A stretch of 12,874 bases of DNA from Clostridiaceae bacterium (GTDB lineage: Bacteria; Bacillota; Clostridia; Oscillospirales; Acutalibacteraceae), in contig JAEDHZ010000022.1 in assembly GCA_016292705.1 (NCBI GenBank), positions 1-12,874 on the forward strand, given 5' to 3'. This document shows, in pieces, positions 1 through 6,357 of this stretch. The notes beneath the pieces were generated by a model, which worked only from the letters and a program-made list of their open reading frames with translations, was not told the origin of the DNA and did not search any database. The stretch's first letter is position 1. Every line of letters begins with the position of its first letter. A program made the position numbers and the translations under genes.

Positions 1-65
1 ATAAGGAGCCTGGGGTGCGCCGTAAGGAGCCTGAGCGGCGTATGCAGCCTGAGGTGCTCCGTAAG
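1..65 (-). repeat. Degenerate tandem repeat in the DUF4428-like gene tail
   Basis: The first 65 bases contain imperfect short direct repeats: the 12-mer GTAAGGAGCCTG (plus strand) appears complete around base 21 and, lacking its first base or two, at the window edge. Diverged copies follow around bases 38-65. Read on the minus strand they encode repeats of the type AAYGAPQA / AQAPYGAPQA. The array runs off the left edge, so its copy number is unknown. It is a low-complexity, probably disordered tail. Confidence 0.6.
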
Positions 66-666
66 CGGCCGTACCCTGTCTCATGAGAGCGGCACAAAGC
101 TCGTTACCCATGCGTTCAAATTCACGGTAAAGCTCCGTATAGCGGCTGTCCGGACGGTTGTAGGGGTTGAGCGAGAATTTTATCTGGGAGAACCAGGGCG
201 AACTGACATTGATAACAACGAAGAATTCATATTTGTACTCATAACGGGCAGGCGTATATGACCTTGTGTTGCCCTCTTCGTCCTTATAAAAAATCTCGTC
301 TCTGTCCTCATCAATGTCAAGGTTGCAGGAGGTGACCTGATTGAGGCCGATGATGTCCGGATTTTCGCTCTTCCAGTTGCTCATTCTTGTGACAATGAAA
401 GTTCCGGCCATATCGTCGATATAGACCTTCATGTTCTCGCCGAATGTCCGGGTGGGACGGAAGGAATCAAGCCGGCGCTCGTTTTCCTCACGGTATGCAA
501 GCTGTTCCTTGATGTCCGCAACGGTTGACTGTTTTCTTTCGCTGAAGAACGGAGAAAGCTTTTTTGCGCAGTCCTTGCAGAGGTTCCCGTCCTCAAGCTT
601 TCTGTTTCCGAGCAGGCCTATTTTTTCTCCGCATACATCGCAGTATTTTTTGTCAAAAAGTCCCAT
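1..666 (-). CDS. DUF4428-like zinc-finger protein with P/Q/A/Y repeat tail (C-terminus missing)
   Basis: The reading frame is open from an ATG at 666 through the left window edge (222 codons seen), so the 3' end is missing. The start is supported by AAAGGAG 8 bases upstream. The N-terminus (MGLFDKKYCDVCGEKIG) has C9, C12, C30 and C33 in a CxxC-x17-CxxC zinc-binding arrangement like the DUF4428 domain, a small treble-clef or zinc-ribbon-like module. A charged coil-prone stretch follows at about residues 43-65, then a globular part of about residues 70-190 that I do not recognise, then a Pro/Gln/Ala/Tyr repeat tail. No signal peptide or membrane segment is visible, so it is probably cytosolic. 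It lies 21 bases downstream of the SPFH gene and is probably co-transcribed with it; physical association with the SPFH protein is inference. Molecular function is unknown. Confidence 0.82.
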   Translation of the reverse strand, partial: MGLFDKKYCDVCGEKIGLLGNRKLEDGNLCKDCAKKLSPFFSERKQSTVADIKEQLAYREENERRLDSFRPTRTFGENMKVYIDDMAGTFIVTRMSNWKSENPDIIGLNQVTSCNLDIDEDRDEIFYKDEEGNTRSYTPARYEYKYEFFVVINVSSPWFSQIKFSLNPYNRPDSRYTELYREFERMGNELCAALMRQGTAAYGAPQAAYAAQAPYGAPQAPY

Positions 667-687
667 AATAACAACTCCTTTGTGGTT

Positions 688-2133
688 TTATTTAATATCG
701 TTATCATCAAATCGATCGCCGCATTCCGGGCAGAATTTTGGCGGATTTTTCGGATCCTCAGGTTCCCAGCCGCATTTGTCGCAGCGGTAAAGGGGAGCAC
801 CCTCAGGTTTCTTTGCGCCGCAGTTCTGGCAGAACCTGCCTTTGTTGACCGCACCGCACGAACAGGTCCAGCCGTCTGCTTCGGCAGGCTTTTTTGAACC
901 GCATTCCGGGCAGAAATTGCCGTTGGCGGTTGCGCCGCAGGAGCATTTCCATGAATCGGCGGCAGGCTGGGGTGCAGGCTTTTTGCTGCCGCATTCCGGG
1001 CAGAAGTTTCCGCTGACAGTTGCGCCGCAAGAGCACTTCCAGGCGTTCGGGTTGGCTGCGGGAGCCGCCTGCTGCTGAGCCTGCTGCTGAGCCTGTTGCT
1101 GGGCTTGCTGCTGTTGTATGCCTAAGTTATAGAGGTTCTGAGCAGCGCCGAAGCCGCCCTGTCCGCCCATGCCGACCATACCCATGCCCATGAAGCCCGT
1201 CATTGCGCCGGCAGAATTTCCGGCGGCGTCTCTCATCGAATCCGCCGTGGCGTTCGTCATGGCTCCGGCCATCATGAACGGATTTGTGCTGACATTTGCC
1301 GCGTCCTCAAGCTCATTGATCTTCTTCATGTCCGCTTCGGTCAGGGTTATCGGGTTGAGCGCTATTTTTCCGACGGAAATACCTCTGTTTTCAATCCACT
1401 CCTGTCTGAGCGTTTCGTTCATGGCTTTTTTGAGCTCGTTTGCCTTGCCGGGTATCTGAGCCGGTCGAAGCTCCTGTTCGGCGAGAGCGGCGAGGGCGGG
1501 CTGCAAAGCGTCAATGAACTCGGTTTTGAGCTGATCGTCAATCTGCTCTCTTGTGAACTCGGTTTCAACATTTCCGCAAAGCCTTGTGTAGAAAAGCAGC
1601 GGATCCGTGATAACATATGTATAAACGCCGTTGCAGCGAACCTGAACGGTTCTGCTGATTCCGATGCGCTTATTGACAACCTCAAACATGATGGGGTTAG
1701 CCGTTCCGAATTTGTTTCCGATTATCTCCTTGGTGTTGAAGTAGTAAATGCGCTGATCATTTCCGGTGTAGCCGCCATAGGTGAAGCGCTTTCCGATTGT
1801 TATGAATGTCTGCTTAATGCTTTCGCCGAAAGAACCGGAAAAGATGCTCGGCTCTGTTGAGGTGTCATAGGTGAATTCGCCCGGCTCGGCGCAAAATTCA
1901 ACAACCTTGCCCTGCTCAACGATGATCATGCACGGGCCGTCCGCAACGGCAATTCCGCTGCCGTTGGAGATGATGTTGTCGCTCCCTTTCGTGTTGGAGG
2001 AACGCGAGCTGACTCTCTTTTGTCCTTTGCGCATTAGTATATCGTTCGGAAGCGAATCACAATAGAAATAATCTTTCCATTGATCGGCTAAAACGCCTCC
2101 GACTGAACCCAAAGCCGCTTTGATAAGTCCCAT
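688..2133 (-). CDS. SPFH (stomatin/prohibitin-like) protein with four C-terminal zinc ribbons, YdjI-type
   Basis: This 481-residue protein resembles the YdjI/COG4260 group of SPFH proteins. The ATG at 2133 (MGLIKAALGSVGGVLADQWK) is chosen because AAAGGAG lies just upstream; the frame stays open for 114 more codons upstream, but that stretch overlaps the preceding gene. The N-terminus is an amphipathic, membrane-surface type helix rather than a signal peptide. The SPFH-like region spans about residues 60-275. A Gly/Met-rich stretch (310-330) and a Gln/Ala linker (340-356) follow. Three CxC-x8-CxxC ribbons start at residues 365, 395 and 422, and a CxxC-x13-CxxC ribbon covers about 448-473. In Bacillus subtilis YdjI takes part in recruiting PspA to the membrane; a similar membrane-scaffold role here is inference, and no PspA gene is in the window. 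It sits between a pseudo-receiver gene and a DUF4428-like gene. Confidence 0.88.
   Translation of the reverse strand: MGLIKAALGSVGGVLADQWKDYFYCDSLPNDILMRKGQKRVSSRSSNTKGSDNIISNGSGIAVADGPCMIIVEQGKVVEFCAEPGEFTYDTSTEPSIFSGSFGESIKQTFITIGKRFTYGGYTGNDQRIYYFNTKEIIGNKFGTANPIMFEVVNKRIGISRTVQVRCNGVYTYVITDPLLFYTRLCGNVETEFTREQIDDQLKTEFIDALQPALAALAEQELRPAQIPGKANELKKAMNETLRQEWIENRGISVGKIALNPITLTEADMKKINELEDAANVSTNPFMMAGAMTNATADSMRDAAGNSAGAMTGFMGMGMVGMGGQGGFGAAQNLYNLGIQQQQAQQQAQQQAQQQAAPAANPNAWKCSCGATVSGNFCPECGSKKPAPQPAADSWKCSCGATANGNFCPECGSKKPAEADGWTCSCGAVNKGRFCQNCGAKKPEGAPLYRCDKCGWEPEDPKNPPKFCPECGDRFDDNDIK
805..1041 (-). repeat. Three tandem zinc-ribbon modules
   Basis: Three 66-base units encoding 22-residue zinc ribbons begin at 1041, 951 and 870 on the minus strand. 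The first two proteins differ at only 2 of 22 residues (WKCSCGATVSGNFCPECGSK against WKCSCGATANGNFCPECGSK), and their DNA is clearly alike, pointing to fairly recent duplication or conversion. The third copy is more diverged. Linkers between units are 8 and 5 residues. Confidence 0.85.
1066..1116 (-). repeat. Gln/Ala codon repeat (linker of the SPFH protein)
   Basis: Seventeen codons encode Q4-A followed by three Q3-A units, using mainly CAG with some CAA and GCN for Ala. This is the flexible linker between the SPFH region and the zinc ribbons. A 12-base periodicity makes it a candidate for length variation between strains. Confidence 0.8.
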
Positions 2134-2173
2134 AGAAAAAAACTCCTTTGAATTAATAGTCGTTAGTTTTTGA

Positions 2174-2557
2174 TTAAAGTGCGTCAATAACAGCCGAAAG
2201 GTATGTAGGTGAGACAGATGCGTATATAAAGTTATCAACAAGACCGTCCTTTTTTGCCTGCCTGACCTTTGCGGCGAGTGCTTCGTCCGCCTTTTCGTCA
2301 ACAAGAAGAACAAGTTTGCAGCCCGGAGCATTGGCTCTGATTTCTTCGCAAAGCACCAGCCTTTCCTCAAGCCTTCTGGGAGGGTATCCCGCAATCTCCA
2401 AAATGATTGCATAGGCATTGCTTGATTTGCAAAGCGCAACAGTGTCGTTCGGACTTTCGCTGAGCAATGGCTCAAAGTCGATCTCGCTGCCCGTCAGTGC
2501 CTGCGAAATTGCATCAGCAAAAAGAGCGCATTGCATATCAAGCACAATTCTTCGCAT
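2174..2557 (-). CDS. Stand-alone degenerate receiver-domain (pseudo-response-regulator) protein
   Basis: A 127-residue protein with the size and alternating beta/alpha pattern of a CheY-like receiver and no output domain. The start chosen is the ATG at 2557 (MRRIVLDMQ), with AAGGTGG upstream; a longer frame starting at 2614 would begin upstream of the likely -10 box. By position, the phosphoacceptor Asp is replaced by E54 (AIILEI), the conserved Thr/Ser after strand 4 is V86 (LVLLVDEK), and the conserved Lys after strand 5 is Y112 (FIYASV). D7 may be all that remains of the acidic pocket. It should therefore not undergo the normal phosphorylation switch and may be locked or bind a partner constitutively. 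It is the first gene of the probable operon with the SPFH and DUF4428-like genes, 40 bases upstream of the SPFH start. The fold assignment is by pattern only and needs structure prediction. Confidence 0.72.
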   Translation of the reverse strand: MRRIVLDMQCALFADAISQALTGSEIDFEPLLSESPNDTVALCKSSNAYAIILEIAGYPPRRLEERLVLCEEIRANAPGCKLVLLVDEKADEALAAKVRQAKKDGLVDNFIYASVSPTYLSAVIDAL

Positions 2558-2591
2558 AATACCACCTTCCTTCCAGCCGTTTTTCACCTGA

Positions 2592-2620
2592 ATTATACCT
2601 TTTTTTTGAATCAAATTCCC
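2592..2620 (-). promoter_or_regulatory. Probable promoter of the pseudo-receiver/SPFH operon
   Basis: A perfect TATAAT lies at 2597-2592 on the minus strand, giving a leader of about 28 bases before the ATG at 2557. No good -35 box is visible: the hexamer 17 bases upstream (2615-2620) reads GGAATT. It may depend on an activator. Confidence 0.5.
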
Positions 2621-2680
2621 TATACAATGGTACAGTTTTTTAAAAAAATTTAAGAAAATCAGCTTTTGTCTTGAATCGAA
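2605..2680. promoter_or_regulatory. Possible operator pair (TTGAATCRAA repeated)
   Basis: The sequence TTTGAATCAAA at 2605-2615 is an 11-base perfect palindrome with a single central base, next to the expected -35 position. A 9-of-10 match to its core, TTGAATCGAA, occurs 65 bases upstream at 2671-2680. Two similar sites near a promoter with a poor -35 could be regulator sites, but the DNA is AT-rich and chance is a real alternative. Confidence 0.25.
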
Positions 2681-2796
2681 CTTTTTGCAAGGAAAACCTT
2701 TTCAGAAAGCAATAACCGCTGCCTGACCGATGCTTTTTTTTCGGGATGTTTCGTAAAAATGTCGGGAAGGGCGGTGACACCGTCAGAACCGTTCGC

Positions 2797-2841
2797 AAAA
2801 AAATATCACCTGTTTGCATTTTCAGGGTGCAGGCAGGTGAT
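2797..2841 (-). terminator. Rho-independent terminator of the signalling operon
   Basis: On the minus strand ATCACCTG (2841-2834) pairs perfectly with CAGGTGAT (2812-2805), with a further inner TGCA/TGCA pairing. The stem is followed by A and then seven T (2803-2797). It begins 6 bases after the response regulator stop codon. About 175 bases between here and the next promoter hold no recognisable gene. Confidence 0.88.
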
Positions 2842-2847
2842 GTATTA

Positions 2848-3474
2848 TTATTCGGCAAGCTCCGCAATAAACTTTGCATCGCTGACAGCAAGTGCAAGCT
2901 GAAGCTTGTTTTTAAAGTTGGTTTTTTGAAGCATGTTTGTCACATGGAATTTGACTGTTGTGACCTCAATGCCCATTTCTTCGGCTATACGGCTGTATGA
3001 AAGCCCGCGCACAAGGTGGCGAAGAACAACAAGTTCGGTTTTTGTGAATTCCGTGCTTTTTGCCGTTCCGATTTCCACCTCCGGAGGGGAATCGGGAAAA
3101 ATATGCTCGCCCGAAACGGTGCGCCGGACAATGTCCATCAGTGTTGCCTCATCGGTGTCTTTATACCAGAGACTGTCCGCACCGAGCTTTTTCGCCTTTT
3201 TCAAAACATCATAGTCAACAAGGGAGGTAACAATCACCGTTTTTATCTGCGGAAATTTCTGCTTGATTTTTGCTGCGGCAGAAAGACCGTTTTCCCTGTG
3301 CTCGGTCTGAACATCCATAAGAATGAGGTCAACCTTGATTTCGTCGCAAAGCTCAAGTGCCCGGTTCGCCCCGGCAACGGAGGAAACAACCCGGTAGCCC
3401 GGCTCCTTTTCAATATAGCTTTCAAGAAGAGATCGGATCATCTTCTGATCCTCAACAATCATAACATTTATCAT
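2848..3474 (-). CDS. NarL/LuxR-type response regulator
   Basis: A 208-residue two-domain regulator of the NarL/FixJ family. The receiver (about 1-120) has a complete switch set: acidic E8-D9, phosphoacceptor D54 (LILMDV), T83 and K105. The LuxR-type helix-turn-helix covers about residues 143-200 (FTKTELVVLRHLVRGLSYSR, then AEEMGIEVTTVKFHVTNML). It is the DNA-binding output of the adjacent kinase. Its ATG overlaps the kinase stop codon as ATGA, and AGGAGGA lies upstream inside the kinase gene, so the two are probably translationally coupled. The gene is last in its operon and is followed directly by a terminator. Targets are unknown; candidates are its own promoter and the neighbouring divergent promoter. 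Confidence 0.93.
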   Translation of the reverse strand: MINVMIVEDQKMIRSLLESYIEKEPGYRVVSSVAGANRALELCDEIKVDLILMDVQTEHRENGLSAAAKIKQKFPQIKTVIVTSLVDYDVLKKAKKLGADSLWYKDTDEATLMDIVRRTVSGEHIFPDSPPEVEIGTAKSTEFTKTELVVLRHLVRGLSYSRIAEEMGIEVTTVKFHVTNMLQKTNFKNKLQLALAVSDAKFIAELAE

Positions 3475-4421
3475 GGTTTTCCTCCTGTGCGATTGAGTGT
3501 TATGTGAAGCTCAAAGAGCGGAAGGCTTTTAATTTCCATTGTTCCGCCTGTTTTTTCAATGCGCTTCCTCAACGCAGAAAGTCCGCCGCCTTCGGTAATC
3601 TCTCTTTCGGGCGGTTCGCCGTTGTTTGTAATTTTAAGTCTGTGGTGTTCATGGTCGCTGAACGCAAAGGCAAAGACGCAGTTTCCGCCGGCGTGGCGGA
3701 CGCAGTTTGTTACACATTCGCGAACGGCAATTGAAAAAATCTTTCGTGCGGATTTTTCTGTCGGGAAATCTCCGCTTTCAATGACGCTTACGCCGAGCAT
3801 TGCCGCCCTTTCCTTTGCATATTCAAGGTCGTCGGTTTCATCGGGCATATTGTTTGCATGGTTCAAAAGGGCAATCGAACTTTCCCAGGTGGAAGCGCTT
3901 GAATGTATTTCCTCTATGCTTGCGTCGTTGAGGAGGGCTTTTCTTGCGGCAAGGATGCTGTGACCGATGTCATCGTGGACACGCATCTTCATTGAAAGGA
4001 TTTCCTCCTCCCGGACAATCTGAGCCATATTGTCATAAAGCTGTTTTGCACGGCGGTTTGCGTTTTCAAGGCGTTCGTTTTCCTCTTTCAGTTCCCGTTG
4101 TCTTGAAAAAAGCTCCGAAACATCGGAAAAGGTGACCTGAGTGAAGCTGTTGTTATTTTTGTCAATAACAAGACGTTCATCATACTTCAGAATTACATCA
4201 CCGGGAAAGCTGAAAAGGCTGTTTTTTTCGTCAAGCGCACGGACACTTTCCGGTAGAGACTGAAGTGCCGAACGCAGCTCCCGGAGCGTCTGAAATCCTC
4301 CGTCAAGCAGAATGCAACCGATTGACAACATCTTTTTGTTGATAAGTCGGATAATACCCCGTGAATCAAAAAAGCAGATGCCTATCGGAAGATTGTCAAA
4401 GCTCTCCTTGATAATTCTCAT
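3471..4421 (-). CDS. Soluble PAS-type sensor histidine kinase (NarX/DesK-like core)
   Basis: A 316-residue kinase without membrane segments. Residues 1-100 look like a PAS domain (FDNLPIGICFFDSRGIIRLI), followed by a charged coiled coil at about 103-140. The dimerisation/phosphoacceptor region contains RVHDDIGHSI, placing the phosphorylated histidine at H149, as in the HisKA_3 families that pair with LuxR-type regulators. The GHKL ATPase has an N box (RECVTNCVRHA, N239) and a glycine-rich box (EGGGLSALRKR, 277-287). The usual Asp of the G1 box is replaced (ITNNGEPP), which may be normal for this subfamily. It overlaps the upstream 7TM gene and the downstream regulator gene by 4 bases each. 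As a cytosolic kinase next to a membrane protein with a degenerate kinase core, it probably supplies the catalysis for that sensor; this is inference. Confidence 0.9.
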   Translation of the reverse strand: MRIIKESFDNLPIGICFFDSRGIIRLINKKMLSIGCILLDGGFQTLRELRSALQSLPESVRALDEKNSLFSFPGDVILKYDERLVIDKNNNSFTQVTFSDVSELFSRQRELKEENERLENANRRAKQLYDNMAQIVREEEILSMKMRVHDDIGHSILAARKALLNDASIEEIHSSASTWESSIALLNHANNMPDETDDLEYAKERAAMLGVSVIESGDFPTEKSARKIFSIAVRECVTNCVRHAGGNCVFAFAFSDHEHHRLKITNNGEPPEREITEGGGLSALRKRIEKTGGTMEIKSLPLFELHITLNRTGGKP

Positions 4422-6082
4422 CGGCCGTCACTGTCCTTTCTGCACTCTGCAAAGAGATAGATGAGCCCGTCATCATCGCACTGAACCGAAAGTCCGGGAA
4501 AGCTTTCGCCAAGGCAGAACAAGTCCTCTTTGCAGGAAGCGCAGATGTTAATGCGGATGAGGTCAGTGTCCTCTTCGGCAAAAATCAGAAGCGAACTGAG
4601 CGAATCAAGGCTTTTTTCAATCACGGCCTCAAAAAGGTCATAGATGAAGTTTGCATTTTCTGCGCAGAGCGGGTTTTCAAGATTCAGCACCGCACGGCAT
4701 TCGGCGCCGCAGAGCTTCAGGTTCGCCGCCGTTTCATTCAGGCAAAGGCGCAGCTCTCCGACTGAAACGCTTTTCTTTTGGTTTTCAATGAAAACAAGGT
4801 TGCTTTTCCTCTTGATATATGTTCCGACAGCAACAATTTTTCCGAGCAGATGCTGTGCGGTCTTTCGGTCATCGGTTCCTTTCAGCTCAAGCAGCAGACT
4901 GCGCAGAAGAGCAACCTGAGAGGCGGTCTGCTTTTCAACGAGATCATAGAGCCGGTTTTTTTCCGTAATCTGCAGCCAATGAGCCTTTTGTTCGCTTTCG
5001 GCCTTGAGGATGTCGCCCGTATCCCTAAGCTCCTCCTGAATCAGCTCAAGCTCGCTGATAACCTTTGTAAGCTCCGAGATATCTTCCTGCCAGAAAACAT
5101 AGCCGTTGCGAAGCTTGCTGCTTTTGAGCAGAGTTCCGCTGTCAAGGCGAAGCGCAGCGGTGCTCGCTTTTTTCAGCGTCTCCTTGGAAAATCTGCGGGC
5201 AAGGGCAGAGGAAAAACGCGGCTCAAAGCTTTCGTCCGTTATCTGAGCTTTTATTTCCGACACAGAGAAAAGAGCCTCATATCCCGTGTTTGACTGAATG
5301 AGACCGCAGTCGATGCAGCTTTCAAAAACGGCCACCGTCAGCAGACATACGGACACCGTGAAATCGCCCGCAAGCAAGAAGAACCAGCGCAATTTCATAT
5401 TGTAAAGAAATCCGTATATAATCATCATGAGCATGGGAACAGTCGGAAGCCACAAAAAAGTCTCGCTTTTCGGAAGACGGCATTTGAAAATCATTGTTAT
5501 AAATGCAGCGGCGGAGCAAAGAGCAATCCAGACCGCTATTATATAGTAGCCTGCGGCATAGGAGCTGTTTGCGTCCGAAAAGACCGAACCTTCGGGGAAC
5601 GAAAAAACAAATTGATGAAGGTCGTTTGTGATCACCGCCAAAAAGAGCAAGACGGAAGGAATATACAAAAGCTTGGTGAGACCCGGCAGACGGAAGTTTT
5701 CGCTTTTTCCGAGCGAAAGGGCAATGAAAACCGCCATGAGCGGAATGAACAGCATCGGCAGATAGTAAAGATACCATAAATAGCGCTGAGCGTCTTCGCC
5801 GGAAACAAAATGGTATTTCACCGTTCTGATAATGAGCCAGAAAATGATAAGGGAGGAGACTGACAAAAGATATCGTCTGATCTGAGTGTGAATAATTCTG
5901 ACACGGATTGAAAGACCCCATGCAACCATGAGGAAAATATATATTGCGCTGCGCAGAACACCGAGTGTAATTGTAGTGCTGTCGGAGGTATATCTGCCGA
6001 AATAGCGCAATGATATGGCGGCGGCGATAAGAAAAACAACTGCCACGCCGATAAAAAGGTCTTTTTTTTCAGGCTTTTTCAC
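4418..6082 (-). CDS. 7TM-type membrane sensor with degenerate kinase half
   Basis: A 554-residue membrane protein. About eight hydrophobic segments lie within residues 9-258 (near 9-28, 40-59, 71-88, 101-124, 137-153, 175-199, 209-228 and 233-254). The TNDLHQFVFSFP motif after the fifth is typical of the histidine-kinase N-terminal 7TM region. A PAS-like part with EDISEL (about 285-337) and a long helix (335-372) follow. The region corresponding to the dimerisation helices (373-430, EKNRLYDLVEKQTASQVALL) has no histidine at the expected place, and the last 120 residues lack clear N, G1 and G2 boxes. It should therefore not be a kinase itself but a sensor or scaffold for the kinase encoded next. 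The start is GTG at 6082, with GGTGA 6 bases before it. An 8-A run lies at codons 5-7. It is the first gene of the three-gene signalling operon. Confidence 0.85.
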   Translation of the reverse strand: MKKPEKKDLFIGVAVVFLIAAAISLRYFGRYTSDSTTITLGVLRSAIYIFLMVAWGLSIRVRIIHTQIRRYLLSVSSLIIFWLIIRTVKYHFVSGEDAQRYLWYLYYLPMLFIPLMAVFIALSLGKSENFRLPGLTKLLYIPSVLLFLAVITNDLHQFVFSFPEGSVFSDANSSYAAGYYIIAVWIALCSAAAFITMIFKCRLPKSETFLWLPTVPMLMMIIYGFLYNMKLRWFFLLAGDFTVSVCLLTVAVFESCIDCGLIQSNTGYEALFSVSEIKAQITDESFEPRFSSALARRFSKETLKKASTAALRLDSGTLLKSSKLRNGYVFWQEDISELTKVISELELIQEELRDTGDILKAESEQKAHWLQITEKNRLYDLVEKQTASQVALLRSLLLELKGTDDRKTAQHLLGKIVAVGTYIKRKSNLVFIENQKKSVSVGELRLCLNETAANLKLCGAECRAVLNLENPLCAENANFIYDLFEAVIEKSLDSLSSLLIFAEEDTDLIRINICASCKEDLFCLGESFPGLSVQCDDDGLIYLFAECRKDSDGR

Positions 6083-6119
6083 TTTTCTTCACCCCGAATC
6101 CGGCATTGATTCCTGTCAG

Positions 6120-6148
6120 AGTATAACATATTCTGCGACCTTTTTCAA
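6120..6148 (-). promoter_or_regulatory. Sigma-70-type promoter of the signalling operon
   Basis: On the minus strand TTGAAA (6148-6143) and TATACT (6125-6120) are separated by exactly 17 bases. Transcription would start near 6113, giving a leader of about 30 bases ahead of the GTG at 6082. Confidence 0.8.
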
Positions 6149-6278
6149 CGAAAAGGGACGGGTAATCTTGCATCAGTAAGTTTTGCCGAAAGCAAAGTTT
6201 GTTGAATCTATATGTGTCAGACCGTTTTCTTTCTGCGGCGGGTGCGCTGATCCTGCTGAATATTATTTCAAAAAAGGC

Positions 6279-6307
6279 TTGATATTTGAAGAAAGGTGTG
6301 GTATTAT
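6279..6307 (+). promoter_or_regulatory. Sigma-70-type promoter of the rimP-nusA-infB operon
   Basis: TTGATA (6279-6284) and TATTAT (6302-6307) are separated by exactly 17 bases. The start site would be near 6314, about 95 bases before the rimP ATG. No other promoter of this quality is seen before rimP. Confidence 0.82.
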
Positions 6308-6330
6308 AAGCAAGGTAGAATTGTGAACCT

Positions 6331-6357
6331 GAGAGTGGGCTTTTGAAGTCCGCTCTT
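6331..6357 (+). promoter_or_regulatory. Leader hairpin upstream of rimP
   Basis: AGAGTGGGCT (6332-6341) pairs with AGTCCGCTCT (6347-6356) over 10 pairs, two of them G-U, with a 5-base loop; a further G-U pair can close the base. The 3' side runs into TTATTTGTTG, U-rich but broken, so it could be a weak attenuator as well as a 5' stabilising hairpin. From memory, hairpins of this general look are common just ahead of rimP in clostridia; this was not checked against Rfam. Confidence 0.65.

Noticed and set aside
2134..2475. N-terminal extension of the SPFH protein by 114 residues
   Set aside because: The extension overlaps the pseudo-receiver gene out of frame and ignores the strong AAAGGAG site before the ATG at 2133.
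2710..2740. Possible hairpin AAAGCA...TGCTTT followed by eight T on the plus strand
   Set aside because: The stem is only 6 pairs with a 19-base loop, and no plus-strand gene leads into it.
3016..3507. 163-codon plus-strand frame opposite the response regulator
   Set aside because: It is the complement of conserved receiver and HTH coding sequence and has no ribosome binding site.
3603..3628. Loss of the G1-box Asp (NNG) as evidence that the soluble kinase is inactive
   Set aside because: The H and N boxes and the glycine-rich box are intact, and similar variants seem common in this clostridial kinase subfamily, so inactivity is not supported.
5322..5921. 199-codon minus-strand frame within the 7TM sensor gene
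   Set aside because: It is a frame-shifted reading of the 7TM gene on the same strand, with low-complexity Phe/Ser/His-rich content and no start signal of its own.
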